From Amblyornis subalaris (taxonomy: Eukaryota > Chordata > Aves > Passeriformes > Ptilonorhynchidae): DNA of 64,000 nt. The stretch lies in assembly GCA_018881555.1 (NCBI GenBank), contig JACAXG010000025.1:5091899-5155898 (forward strand), given 5' to 3'. Position numbers and translations under genes: made by a program. Numbering within the stretch: the first letter of the stretch is position 1; each line of letters starts with the position of its first letter. Below, piece by piece: positions 51,616-64,000 of this stretch. The notes below the pieces were generated by a model. That model was not told where the DNA came from. It worked only from the letters and a program-made list of their open reading frames with translations, and ran no database searches.

Positions 51616-54600
51616 TTAATTATAAGTATGTCTGTAAAAATATTGTGCTAGACAAAAAACCAAAATAAAACTGTCTCAACTCCTCATTCAGGCAAGAGTT
51701 TCCTAGGGCTGAATCACTGTACAACACGAAACAATTACTCCTTCCTCGTGTCCAATACAAGCACTGAGGAAAACAACATTTAAGCTACCCAGCAGATAGG
51801 TAAAGATCACTCTCAATAAAAACATCCCACTTGTTAGCAATTAAAGTGTCACAAACTTTCTGAGCACAGAGCAAGACAAATAGCACATGAAAATGCTATT
51901 GAAATCTTGTTTCAAAGGAGAATCCCCCATTCTCTGATTAAACAGGCACCAGTGTTATCAAAATTAGGCTGAGTTACATTTGTGGTAACACAAACAGCAT
52001 GCAAATCTCTGAAGTGAGAGGAAAAATATGCTTCAATTATGAGTTCTGTACTCTCTCTTCTTTTCCTNATTTTAGTTGGTGTGCCTCTGAAGTATTATTG
52101 TGAAACAAATTATTAAAAGAAGAAAGAGGCACAACAGCATGCAGCTCAGGAAGTGAACCGAAATAAAAGCTGTGGGAGATAAATTCAATCTCCAGGATAA
52201 GAAGTGAATGCTGACCTGAACTCCCCTGGTATAAACGCACACCGCNCAACGGAGTTACACCAGCTTAAATGGAAACAGATTGTTCCCTCGTTTGCCTTTT
52301 TTTTATTTTATTTTTTTCCCTTGTACTGTATATTAATCTCTTTTACACAGTATGTCTGACTTTTGAAAAATACGTAACTTGTTTATACTGCTGATTCAAT
52401 TGTGATGGGTGGGTGGAGAGGAAACAGGCAATCAATTTATCCCTTACACTACAGAACACCATTAGGATTTGCTTTGCTGTAATTTGAGCTTCCAAACGCT
52501 TTCTATGCCCAGATCTTTCTGTGGTGTTAGTGTGGAATCACTGATGCTACCTCGATTGTTACTAGCTGAAGACATGATTTTATTGCAGTTCATCTCATCC
52601 TTAGGAATTTTGTTTGCATTTAAGTATGCATATTGCCCTTAACGGTGGCTTTCAATCTGCTTCTTCCAGATTACTTACAATTAAAACCCATTTCATGCAT
52701 GCAAGCAGAAAACCTGTGTGTCACTAACAGGCATCGTCTTCACCAGCCTTCTCTGTCTCATCAGCCAAGTTTTCATCAATTTGCTTGAGTCCAGGGCTGC
52801 TTAGAGATGCCAAACACTGACAACCCAAAGCAACCTGGTCATGTGCCCAGAGACCTCTCAGACCAACCTCTTGTCCTCCATGCTTGTTCGCACAAACACA
52901 TTTATTCGTCTCTCAGTGTGAGCCTGAGATTCATTCTGGAGCACAAGTTCACTTGATCACTATTTATACCATTCTACGTAAAATTATAACGATCATATAA
53001 AAATATTAACATGAAAGATTAATTATTTTTATTAATGCTTACTCATTTATTACAGCAATTATTTATTATTCAAATACTTCAGAAATAAGGAATTCAAGAA
53101 CAAAATATGGTATTAATAACTATCCGCAACCTTTTTTAAAACAATTGTAAGATATATTGGTCTTATAAAAATCATTGTAATGGGTTCTATTAATCATTGA
53201 GCTCAAATACAAAATGAGGAAAGAGTAGGGGAGTTACATTCCTGGTTTTCCAGCTTGTCAAGGAGCTATTTCCAGTGCTGTGGGAGAACACCTTGTTTCT
53301 AAACCAAGAAAGAAACAAATGGGAAGGCCAAAAACGTTGGGTTTGCCCTACCCTTACGAGGCAGGAATTCTGAGATGGGATGAGATTTTGTATTTTAGTG
53401 GTATGCTGGGCAATCACTTCAAAGTCAAACAGCCTGCTGGTACAGCAAGACCCCAGCCAGCCCCTCTGCTATCACATCCTGGCAATAGAGAAGTGCGATT
53501 TAAAGCTTTGGGTCGCTGCTGAAGAGAGCAGGAGCAGCCTTATGGGATGGTGCAAACAGGACTGNGTGGTGTGCCCTGCACCCTGCAGGACCCTGCCAGC
53601 TCCCTGAACCAGCAGCTCCCCAGCAGCTTCGTCCCAGAGGAGAAGCCCAGTGGTACAACAGCTCTGTGGTGAGACGTGAATTCTGCCTGTGGGAACATAT
53701 TTATTCCTATTTGTACTTTGGTCGTGCCTGCCCTTGCCTTCAGGACACTGCCTTTAATCCCACTAGTGATAAACATTCCTTTATGCCACTTGTACAACAG
53801 AAGTTCTGTTCACGTCACAGGGATGCTGGTGAGAAGAAACATATGATGTTAAAAGAGCTCTTTGGAGAGATAAAAAGAATAGTGCTGTGTTATTATCATA
53901 ATTTACATCATCAGTATAATGGACAAATATGCTTTCTGCCTATTTTAAGCTACCTTTTATTAATTAACCCAATGCAGTAGAGCCAATTACTAGTAATTTG
54001 TGGTTTGCCAAAGGCCTGTATTAGAGGCTTAGCCACATTTATTCCCTTAAAACAGTTTCCTTTTAAAGACTTTACAAAGTTGAAGGTCACTTCTCATTTC
54101 TACTTGTCTTACAAACACAAACACTTTTTCTTCTCCCAACAATGCACAAAATGCAAGTCAAACTAACCATGTAAGCTTTTAATGATATTCATAAATTCAG
54201 AATTAAATCTTTTTTATTCCTTAGTCTATTTGCTTTAATTAGCACCAACTGCATTGATCTTGGTTTTGGTCAGATAACTAACCCTTCTAAGAGCTTATGA
54301 AACAAATTTCTTTGCAACTCTAATAATTACCATAATCCCATTCTAGCTGAGCAGTTGTGTCTTCATTAGAAGCAAAATTTATCCTAATTGTCAGAGAATT
54401 CCAAATTAAGAAATAGCCATGATTAAAATTAATCAAGGCATGGATAAGTCACAGATTGTTCTATTTGTGAATGGTCCTAGATCCTCATGTTGAAGGATTT
54501 AAATAATGTAATTTAAAATATAAATTAATATTTGCATTCCAGTAGAAACAAGCACTTTCAGCAAAAAATGCAGTGGTATCACAGAAGGTTTCATAGACAA

Positions 54601-56245
54601 AAATTTGCATCAGGCAGCCCCTGACCTATTTGCAATTGAAATGAACAAACAGATCAACTCAATTTTTGCAAGTAGCATGAATGAGACACTTGAAAATTTA
54701 AGGATTTGTGTGANAAAGTTTGTGACAGACCAAGGACTCTGATCTTCCACGTTATTAATATAATATATATCATGGTGAATAATTCTTATTAAAAAAAAAA
54801 AACAACACCTACTAAAAGAAGTGAAGCAAATAAAATTTTCCCTCCTTCAGCCAAGACGGAAAATGCTCACCTTAACCACCTAAGTGAGCAATATGCAGAG
54901 CCTGCACAAAAGCCTTCACTGTCCTTGGATGAAACATTCACCTCCAGAACTGTATGTGCGCTTCCTTCGAAATCAAAGGACAAACTGCACAGACATTAGG
55001 GGGGAGAAATTTGGCCCTTTGATGGGAATGATGAAGAAATAACAATAGCAAAATTACTTGAGTGGGAAGGCTGAAGGAGTTCTGCACATTTGATGTTACA
55101 CTTGACTGGAAATAAACCCAGCGTACTTTCAATAAGCACCTCTGAGATTTTGTTATAGTCAGCACAATACATCCTGCCTGCACTACTCNCTATTCTTCCT
55201 AAATAAAGAGGAAAGAAAGGGAACCATCACAGAGAGAAAGAAAGGAGGAGCACACCCCCTCAATATTAAGACTGAAAACATACATAATTTTGAGATAAGC
55301 ACCAAGTCCCTAAAACTCAGCAATGCTGTAACAAGAAAATACATGAAATTTTGTGAAGTTTTTTCTATCAATAAAGCATTTTCCTAAATATTGTATCAAA
55401 TTCACTTTATTTCAGAATGTTTTGCTATTCATGGCCAGCAGCTATTTCATTTATAATTAACAAAATATAATATTAAAAGAGATGACTTCATATAGTAGGC
55501 ATGCATGCATGATGAAACTCATGGTGTTGCTGCAACAGACTATATTTTGCTTCAGTAAAATGGTGTCTTTCCACTAAACTCAATAGATTGAGGCCAATTG
55601 CAATAGCATGGATTTCAGCCCTGCTGTGCTGAGCCATAAATCTGGGAAATTCCTTGCCAAAGGTTATTTTTGATACAAGAAATGGCTTCAAGGGGAGACC
55701 AGACAAACGTTTTGAAGAGAAATTTAGCAATGTTACCAGACAAACAACGTATAACAACTTCAGAGGCTTACCAGGGGGAAAACTAATGAAGATCAGACAG
55801 TACCAGAAAAAATAATGCAGAAGCATATCCCACTCTTACTTCCCCCTGGATGTCCTTTTGAGGTAAAATAGTAGCTCTCCTTAACTGAAGGAAGAAAAGA
55901 GAACTACCAGAACCAGAGAAAGGGAGAAAAAGTGTGTAAAAGCAATATTATAAGAGGCTACCAAAGAATTAACACTGTTCAGACCTTTAGTTTTCCTCAG
56001 CAGACATTTCCTCCTCATCATCACACCTTCCAAATTCTCTCTCCTCTTGCAACTTTAGAAAACCAACCAGCAACTTACTAAAAAGTTTTGTGGTGTACTT
56101 TATTTTTTAAGTCATCTACATTTTCTTTCCTAAATTTATTATGTTACGAGAACTTATGGAGTACAAAGAGAACAAGAATAATGTGAACAGATGATTCTTC
56201 TTTTCTGTGATGGAAATCATCTACTCTATCCCACTGAACTGATGT

Positions 56246-56262
56246 AAAAAAAAAAAAAAAAA
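56246..56262. repeat. Poly-A run, 17 bases
   Basis: An uninterrupted A run followed by CACTAAAAG and another eight As. No adjacent element is recognised. Confidence 0.85.
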
Positions 56263-56923
56263 CACTAAAAGAAAAAAAAGGCATTTCTGTCATCTTAATA
56301 ATTTATCACAAAGGTTGGTTTTTCTTCTTTGTCAGATTTGCAAAACTTGATGAATGAACCTTTAAAATATATTATTATTTCCACTGTTGGTCACCTTGGT
56401 CTCAGACTCTGCACTTGCATACCACCGTGGGACCAACATTTAAAAGACCTGAACATTGATGCCAACAGCCCTCAGGCATCAGAGTAGGACAGAACTGTGG
56501 GAGGAGGTTGCGCTGGGACTGGCACGAGTGAAGGAAAAGCCTGTTATCTGTGGCTTAGATAAGANGCCTTTTTTTTAAAGTTTGATTGCTTTGTTGTTAG
56601 AACACCTACATTTTTAATATAGGTAAATGTGCTGACAGTTTGGCTTAGCATCAGCAGAAAGGATTTTATATAAATAAATTTGAAAAACAAAAAAGGGAAA
56701 CAAATAAACCATCCTGTACAGACAGCTGTTCCATTTAGAATTCATCATTTTACAAAGCAAAAGCAGAAAAGCCATCTGCAAAAATCAAACAAACAAGGAA
56801 GGATATGATCTTACATTCTACATGCATCCCCATATTTGGCCTTTAATTTACCATGGCATTGCACATCCCATGGATTTTGGCTCTAAAGGAATAGCAGTGG
56901 GGGTGAACTCTATTCAGGTGTGT

Positions 56924-56936
56924 CCCCCCCCCCCCC
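56924..56936. repeat. Poly-C run, 13 bases
   Basis: A run of 13 Cs (poly-G on the transcribed-gene strand) in otherwise mixed sequence. Runs this long are prone to slippage and sequencing-length error. Confidence 0.9.
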
Positions 56937-57355
56937 ACTCAGTTCCACACTCAAATTGGATTCCAAAAGCCACTAAATTAGCCCCTTGTCCACCTTCAAA
57001 CTGCCTTCTTCCTCCACAGGAGTCTCATTCAGGACAAATCCCCTCTCCCACCCTAGTGGGAAGCCCCAACAGTAACAGGGACAAAGCTAACTATCTCCAA
57101 TTCCAGCAGCTTTCCACAGGTAGAAGTCATTGCAGTTATAGGAAGGTGTTCACCCTGCTCACACCAATTCTTCATCTACCCCTTACAGGATTTACTGAAT
57201 GATACTATGGATCTGAAGCACCTGTCTTTATTTTGCTCTCAAACACAGCACTTATACACACCAGTGAAAGCTTCATGGGCCTGAATCGTCATTTTCTGCA
57301 GCTGGTCTTGCATGTATGAAGCAAAGACAGGGAAAACAGAATTAAGGCAGGGCAG

Positions 57356-57382
57356 GCAAAACCAAAACCAAAACCAAAACCC
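57356..57382. repeat. (AAAACC)n microsatellite
   Basis: About four units of the six-base motif CAAAAC/AAAACC. On the other strand this reads GGTTTT. Confidence 0.85.
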
Positions 57383-60300
57383 AACTCATGGTGTTGTCCA
57401 AATAATCTGAGCATTCCTTTTCATTCTCATTAAAGAAATACAAAGGTCTAGAAAACTCCCCCCTCCCCAGAGGTAGCATCTTCCACTGTGACTGCCTATT
57501 TTTTCCAGGAATTTGTTTTATACCAATATTTTGTTGTTTTCTGACCAACACGGACAAAGTGCATCTGATAGCGTAAAGATCACATAACCAGTCCAAGAGC
57601 AGGAAACTGTTCTACATGGTTTTATTGCACTTCATTGTCAATCAGCCCTTAAGCTATCAGAGAGAAGCTCTGCCATTACCTGCATTATTCAGCTAGTTTA
57701 AACATTAGAATAGATATGAGGAGATGAGGGGAAGCTCTTCAGAATTGCAGGGATTTTAATTCCAACACCCAGGCTTTGGATGCCTTTGGGTTTGAATTTT
57801 TTAAATCTTGTGTGTTTTTTCTGTATCCTNTCCTTCCATCCTAAAACCTGGGTGGTACTGAGAGGATTTCCAAGACTCACACTTCAAAATGCTACCTGCA
57901 AGGGTTTAATTCCATTAATTTAATTCCATTAGTTAGCACGTCTAATTCGTGATGTAGGTGCATGCTTTAGGGAAGGATCCAAGAGACTGACACCATGTAG
58001 TTCTCTATTTCTAATATTATTTTTTTCACTGTATAGTGATCTTAAAAGGGGATTAAGTCATTAAGATACATTTTTCCCTTTTTCCTCCCCCTCATCCATC
58101 TTGGATTTAAGATATTTTCCCCATTCCATTTCCACATCATTATTTCCAGTGTTTTGCTCTGGTTTTAGTACAGAGGAAGTAGAAAAAGACGGAATTTCTC
58201 TAAGGGTAAGAAAGAGGCATTTCTAACAATATCCTAATTTTTGCTGAACAAGCACAAAGCAAATTGTCAGTGTTTTACACAGTACCAAGCATGAGAAAGG
58301 GAAACTTTTTGAAAACTTTTCCACAATTTCCTTAAGTAATATAGAAACTGGAAGGAGACATGAAGCTTCAGGAAGCCCTGAGGTATTTGTCCACTGAATC
58401 CTAAAACAGGCAAGAGAGACAAAAGACAAGGGGGCACATTTTCACTCACAGGACTGATCTTTTTAAGGTGATACAAAAGATCAGAAGAGCCTGGACCATC
58501 AGATCCCTATAACTAGGCAGGACAGCCTCTCCTGCAGCGTTTAGAGGAAAAAACCTAGATCCGGGTATTCCAGCATCTGAAGGTGTGNAGTCAAAATACT
58601 TTGTTTTGGCTGAGGATGGAGAAATAGGTGGGCAATATTCAAACCAAACTTGGGATTTACCCAAAATCAGAAGTGTTTTTAAAAATGGACATGACATCTC
58701 TTATGTCTTNATCTCATTCCAGCTTTGGTCACCATCCAAATTCAGGGAATGTGATCTAAAAACATCCAACTCATTACTATAAGACCAAGAAGGGAAAACA
58801 TAAGAGGATTTTCTGCAAAGAGAAAATAANATGCACTATAAAATAGTTGTCATTTCTGCAGAGAAAACACTAAATAATGAAAAGAGGAAAACTATAGAGA
58901 ATGAGAAGAATGGATGCCAAATTGGGTTGTTTTTTTTTTTTAATTATTCTTTCTGCAATGCACTGCAGGTATTTATGTGGGGGTAAATGNAATCCTAAGT
59001 GTTTGATTTTTCAATCTCAGCCTCGGACTCTAACAAATAAAATTCAAATTCACTGGACACAATTAACCNAGGTATTTTCTCATTTGAATGACCAAACTGG
59101 GGGTGTGAAAGGATCATATGAAATTTGGCTTCTGCTGCAGGGCATACATTAAATCTAAGAGGAGATTTGAGAAATATAAAAAACCACTGTGCTTTTATTG
59201 GATTTATCCTTCACCTGCAACAGTAATTAATTTCCCAAAGGCCCATTTTGACAGTACAACACATGAAGCAATGTTAAGTTCAGCACTAAAAGTAAAGGAN
59301 AAAAAAGTAAAAAAAAATATTATTTCTTATAAGTAAAAATTGATAATACAATCTAATAGAATCTACAAAGGAAATAGGCATAAAACAGGTTTTAAAAGGT
59401 CAGCTCTATTTAGCAAGGAAAAATAACACTTTAAGCTAATTTATTTAGAAAATACTTTGAAAAATTTACACAGGTAAAACACTGGTAGGAATAAAAGAAT
59501 AGGGACTAAGGACACTATTTGTGCTCCACAACTGAAGCAGTGCAGGGAAGCCAACTCATGGATCAACACCGTATATTCCTCCCTAACGAGGTAAACTGCT
59601 AACGCCAATCTCATCGCAGTGCTTATTATGGATGTCACATGCTGCTCTCTCCATTTGGATTTGCTGGGAGAATTGGAATATGCAGACGAATCTCGGTTTA
59701 ATAAGGATGGTAACATCAGTGTGCGCTTGTGTCTGCCCGCTGCTGCTACAGAGATGGGACACCGCCAGGGTTCGTAAGAAAATATCTGAAGTCAGGGTTG
59801 TGTTCCTCATGGCAGATCACCAGAATTCCCAGGATGTTCTGCAAGATGTGCCATCCGTCCATCTGCCAAGGTGGATTCCACATGAATATTCTTTTCTCCT
59901 TGCCCTCTCCCCCAGGTCACTTAAGGGAACTGAAGTCCCCGGTGTTGCCCCTCCCAAGTACTGTCAGTATTTGCTACAGCGAGGGCAAGGTGCCAGCCAA
60001 GTAAAAATAGGACAGCCCAGCCAGAGCTTCATCAGCGCAAAATCAACATGAGCTGCAGCAATCAGATTAAAGTACCTCAGCAGCTGTAGACAGAGAGCAA
60101 CACGTGCATGATCTATGCAAACCTGTGAACCTGAGCTAAAGAAAAGCAGGCTCTGGCTACCCTCACAGCTCATTTATGGATAACAACAAGTTCAACACAT
60201 AAAAGGCCTTCCTAATCCCAAAACAACCCAGTCTAATGTGCTCAAGTGTGAATCATGAATAGAATTTATGACAATACAGCAATGGGTGTAGAACACTGTG

Positions 60301-61629
60301 CTGCTGCATCTGNCTTAGCCTCACCTCTGTCCAGGAAAACTGCCACTAAAAAGTCAATCGTTTCAAGCCACTTCAGTCCTGGCAGGAAGGGCAGAATCAT
60401 GAAATTTCAGACTCTTTAACAGAGTTTTCTCTGTCACTGGCGAACAAAAATACCTCATCCTTTGTGATGGGGGCTGAGTAGTTCAAAAACATGAATGGAA
60501 CCAATGTCATCATTATGGTGTGTGTACATACAGAGTGCAAGAACTCCTGGAAATGGAATTTTCTTCTCTGCGACTAACACTGCAAAGCAGTTTGTCCCAC
60601 TGCATGCAAGAAGTGCATGAGATTAATGAAGCCATGCCTTCAGGCTACAGGCAACACTGCAGTCCTTGCTGCTGTATTCCAAGGGGTCCATCTGCGGTAA
60701 GAGCAGCCTGCCTTGCTCAGCCCAAGGGGAGCATCTGTGCCATATGATGAAGGGCTGGAAATCCACAGTGCTTCTGGACTGAGGTTTAATGATTTTCTGG
60801 CACATTTTCCTAATATCCATGGTAACTCTTGAGCTGCAGTATCTCTTGAGCCCACATTCCTGCATCTATTCTCTGAACAGGATGCCAACCATAGCAAACA
60901 ACCAACTCAGCTTCAGGACTGAAGCTAGTATTTCTAGTCACAGAATCTGGCATTCGAGCCAACAGCTGAATGGGAAATCCCAGAGCTTCTCAACAGTGTG
61001 GCCAAATTCTCAGCATCTGCATATTTGTTTTCCTACCCATTTCATTTATTTTTAAATGAGAGGCTGACTGAATTTTCCCCAGGCTATGCTTTCCATTGTT
61101 TGCCCACACACAGGCAGACCCACACGCCCACTATTCCACTGACACAAAGGAAGAGAAAACACAGAGCAGAAAGTATCAGCACTTAGCAAAATTCAGTTAG
61201 ATTCCAATGCATTTTGAGATTAGCACAGCTATGACGCAATACATTTTATTTTTGAACAACAGAGGTGCAAAGAGCTGCACACAATCAAAAAGATGTTTTA
61301 AAAACAGTGAGGAACTTGGACTTCCTAGTCCTAAGTTTATCACCTCCCTCCAGTCTTGCTTCAGATCGACAGTGCCTCTCCNTCAATTTCCCTGCTCTGA
61401 CAGTGTCACAGCAAATATGCTGATGAAGTAAGTTCAAGAGCATCCCACTGAACACTTTGCCANCTTCCAGCCATCTGTGGCTTATGAATTCATGTACGTC
61501 TTACTGGCTTTTTCCTTTACATTTGACCTCTACAGCATCTAACAACACCCAATTTGATGTTGTGTAAGATTTGAACTTGTGAGAAACAGCAAATTCTTGT
61601 TTATTATTCACCTCCTTCATGCTGCTCCT

Positions 61630-61720
61630 GATCACACAACTCTGCCCAAGCTCCTTCTTCTCCAGGCTGAAGGGTCCAAGCCTATTTAATCTCTCCTTGT
61701 AGAGAACAGTTTGTGGCACA
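61630..61720 (-). mobile_element. CR1 LINE internal/3' fragment
   Basis: The plus-strand segment AGCTCCTTCTTCTCCAGGCT, then GAAGGGTCCAAGCCTATTTA and ATCTCTCCTTGTAGAGAACA, matches the complement of the well-known CR1 block reading CTTCTCCAGGCTGAACAGCC...CTC-AGCCTGTCCTCATAGGAGA. It is degraded and short. It represents a more internal part of the element than the fragment about 1 kb to its right. For a minus-strand element that order is not colinear, so the two are probably separate insertions or a rearranged one. Confidence 0.65.
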
Positions 61721-62634
61721 CAAAAGAACAGAGTGTCAGTTTTAGAAACAGCCATGAGGGCTGAATGACAGAGTTATAGACTGTGCAGTCAGAGCTGCAC
61801 ACAGCACCTCCTCTGAGGGGCCCAGAGAGGACATACTTCTTGGAAAAGGCTGGTCAGGCTAAGGAGGAGGTCAGTGAATACATCCAACGGGATTTGCATT
61901 TCATCTTCTAGCAACTGAAATACAGGTTGTGAAGGGATCAACACAGAGCTGTTATCTTGATGTACTAAGGCGGAGGTGTTTCTATAGTTATCCCATCCCT
62001 CAGACCCTGCCATCCCCAAACAGCTTACAAACTTCTCACCCTCATCTTCCCATCTGAAAGAGACAGGCACCTCAACTCCAAGAANACCCAGGATCTCAAG
62101 AAAATGGAAAGCCAAGTAGAAAGGGAANCAAGTTACTTTTCATCAAAGAAAAACCCACTCAGGTTAAGCCTGAGCTTAACCATCATTCTAGACACTGTGA
62201 AGTTTGCAAAGGTATCCCAAAAAACNCCAGAGCAATAAATTCTGCAATCACATAGCTTTATTCTGCAGTCTTAAAAATGAATCATGCATTTTTAGAAGAA
62301 AAAAAAAAAAAAAGCAAATCAGGGAAGTGACATATTAGTAGAAACTGCTGCTCCTTCTCTCCCATTTCATATATATATCAGGTTATTAAAAAAGCCACCG
62401 AATATAACTATGGGCTACATGGTGGTCCCTGCTCACAGCTGCAGCACTGCCTTAGAGTGTCCGAGAGATGCATCTACTAAAATGAGCTTTCTCACAGGTG
62501 TGAGATATCCTGAGCTGAATTCCTGAAAGATTTTTTCCCACTTTTTTTCTTTAGCAGTGTTATTGTTGTTGACACTTCAGAGTCCCCAAAGCAAGAACAA
62601 GGCACAGCTGTTCCAGCTGCAGGAAANGCCTGAG

Positions 62635-62940
62635 CAAATGCAACAGAATTGCACAGAGCTGGAGGGAACCTGGAAGATCACTCAGTCCATGCTCACACCC
62701 CAAGGCAGGATCACCCACACCCATGTTCATTATTTTCAGACTCATCTAACCTTTTGTAAAGCCTTCCAGCGACAGAGACTTGACAGTCTCCTCCGGCAGT
62801 CTGTGTCATGGCTGCTCTCCTACACATCCTGGGCAGAAAAGATTACTATTCCCTTCAGTGCTGCAGCAGCCTTTGAGCACCTAACACCATTATGCTGCCT
62901 CCCCTCAGCAATCTCTTCTGGTTAAAGAATTTAATCAATC
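62635..62940 (-). mobile_element. CR1-type LINE 3'-region fragment, old subfamily
   Basis: The plus strand runs AGCTGGAGGGAACCTGGAAG ATCACTCAGTCCATGC, then CCCCAAGGCAGGATCACC, CATCTAACCTTTTGTAAAGC CTTCCAGCGACAGAGACTTG, and CCTCCGGCAGTCTGTG. This has the layout of the complement of older CR1/L3-like 3' regions (a 'lesion' of the form 'cctccagtgatggagattcc...cctcc..ggcag..tgttcc'). About 300 bp is retained. It is diverged and has no coding capacity for the retrotransposon. The 122-residue open frame across it is incidental. Confidence 0.7.
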
Positions 62941-64000
62941 TTTCTTTGCAAGGGATGTTTTCCAGTCCTATTTTGTGGGTGTTTTTTTTTGTTTAGAGGG
63001 GCCTTTCAAGAAACAGTTTGGGCTCTGTATATCTTTATAGAGAACAGAAATTTAGAAGCATGACTGCCAACAAACACAGGACAGCTAAACACAAAGTGGC
63101 AACCCTGGTTAGTGTTTACTACACAGTGCTTGCTAATCCCCCGGCTGCCCCTCCCTTGGACACATTAACCCACCTGTTTTGTTCACCAGCTGATTTGTGT
63201 TTCATAATTTGTCCACTTGCCAGTAACCCCAAATTTCAAAGTAAAGGCTGTAGATACTAAGAGCCTAGTAATTTGGTATCAATGCTATGGCTCAGGGGTC
63301 CTGCTCAGATCAGGAGACTGGCATCAAGCACATTTTCCTTCTAAGCTAACAGGATGAAATACCACATGAAGAAGATAACAAATGATCTGAGTTTCTGGCC
63401 CATCACAGCACTGAATAAACCTTAGGTTAGAAAATTATTATTAGCACTAGGGAAACTAATACTTCTGTTGTCATTCTTCTGAAGAAACAGGTTAGGGTTT
63501 GTCAGTTTTTAGAAAGCACAAGAAGACTCAACTCTCCATTCCGACCCACACACACATTAGCCAGAGAAGGGAAGCACTGGCATCCCCAAGGACAGCAGCC
63601 TTGTGCCTTCCATCAGCGTTAAAAAGACTGAAAGAAGAGCTCTGTGCCAGGCACACTGCCCAGCTGGCCGCTGCACTAGATGCAGTTGTGATTTCTTACC
63701 NTGCTGAGTGAGAAATTTCTGTAACCACATCCCTTAACCCATGTCCAGGAGACTGTTTGACAGGGTCAAGAAGTCTTTGCAAACACTGTAAAATACTACA
63801 GAGGGAAATGCATAAGTGAAGACACCGTTAGGAAAAAGACATTCTGTTGTAGGTTGCTGTNTTGTTTGGTTTTTTTTTCACTCTAAATCAGAAGTACTTA
63901 AGAAAATCTTTCCATTTTGTGTTTGTGCAGCCCCTAACACACTACTTTGCAGGTGAAGGACAGGGAGCCTGGCCCTACTCTTAAAGCTAGAGGCTTAGTG

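Noticed and set aside
59632..60051. Longest open frame in the window (139 codons, plus strand), with overlapping open frames on both strands
   Set aside because: No recognisable domain, low-complexity composition, no splice signals forming a gene model, and it lies antisense inside the CNTNAP intron. Its length is not surprising in a locally GC-richer 400 bp.
61789..62115. 108-codon minus-strand open frame, considered as an upstream LamG exon
   Set aside because: The residues show no LamG pattern (no conserved Gly-Cys ending) and no junction matching the phase-2 entry of the EGF exon.
62557..62925. 122-codon plus-strand open frame
   Set aside because: It runs across a CR1 3'-region fragment in antisense and does not resemble reverse transcriptase or endonuclease.

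Overview
This window looks like chromosomal DNA from a bird, or less likely another sauropsid. It is AT-rich and gene-sparse. The interspersed repeats I can recognise are diverged fragments of the CR1 LINE family, and the only coding sequence is three short spliced exons of a vertebrate-specific neural adhesion gene. Dozens of isolated single N calls are scattered through it, as in a draft assembly. I see no bacterial operons, rRNA or tRNA genes, CRISPR arrays, intact transposons or proviruses.

Layout: one gene on the minus strand appears to span the whole window. In transcription order (right to left) the coding parts are an EGF-like exon (51586-51480), the first exon of a fibrinogen-C-terminal-like domain (38432-38313), and the next exon of that domain (26844-26644). 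Each has consensus GT/AG splice sites. Their reading phases join exactly: AAC T + CC GTC, then ACA G + AA GAT. The order EGF then fibrinogen-like, with the motif [12 protein letters not shown], identifies a contactin-associated protein (CNTNAP/Caspr, neurexin superfamily). The residues fit CNTNAP5, or the close CNTNAP4-type paralogues, better than CNTNAP2. The exons total 428 bp (107 + 120 + 201), under one percent of the window.

The rest is intron: 1-26643 (incomplete), 26845-38312 (11,468 bp), 38433-51479 (13,047 bp) and 51587-64000 (incomplete). These hold three CR1 fragments, all on the gene's own strand, a clean 52-bp tandem duplication, several hairpin-forming inverted repeats, and homopolymer or simple repeats.

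I looked for a novel system and did not find one. The open reading frames outside the three exons are short, lack recognisable domains and have no coherent splice context. The best leads are modest: the paralogue identity of the gene, its frame-preserving exons, the dense N-glycosylation sequons, and a few intronic secondary structures or possible conserved elements.
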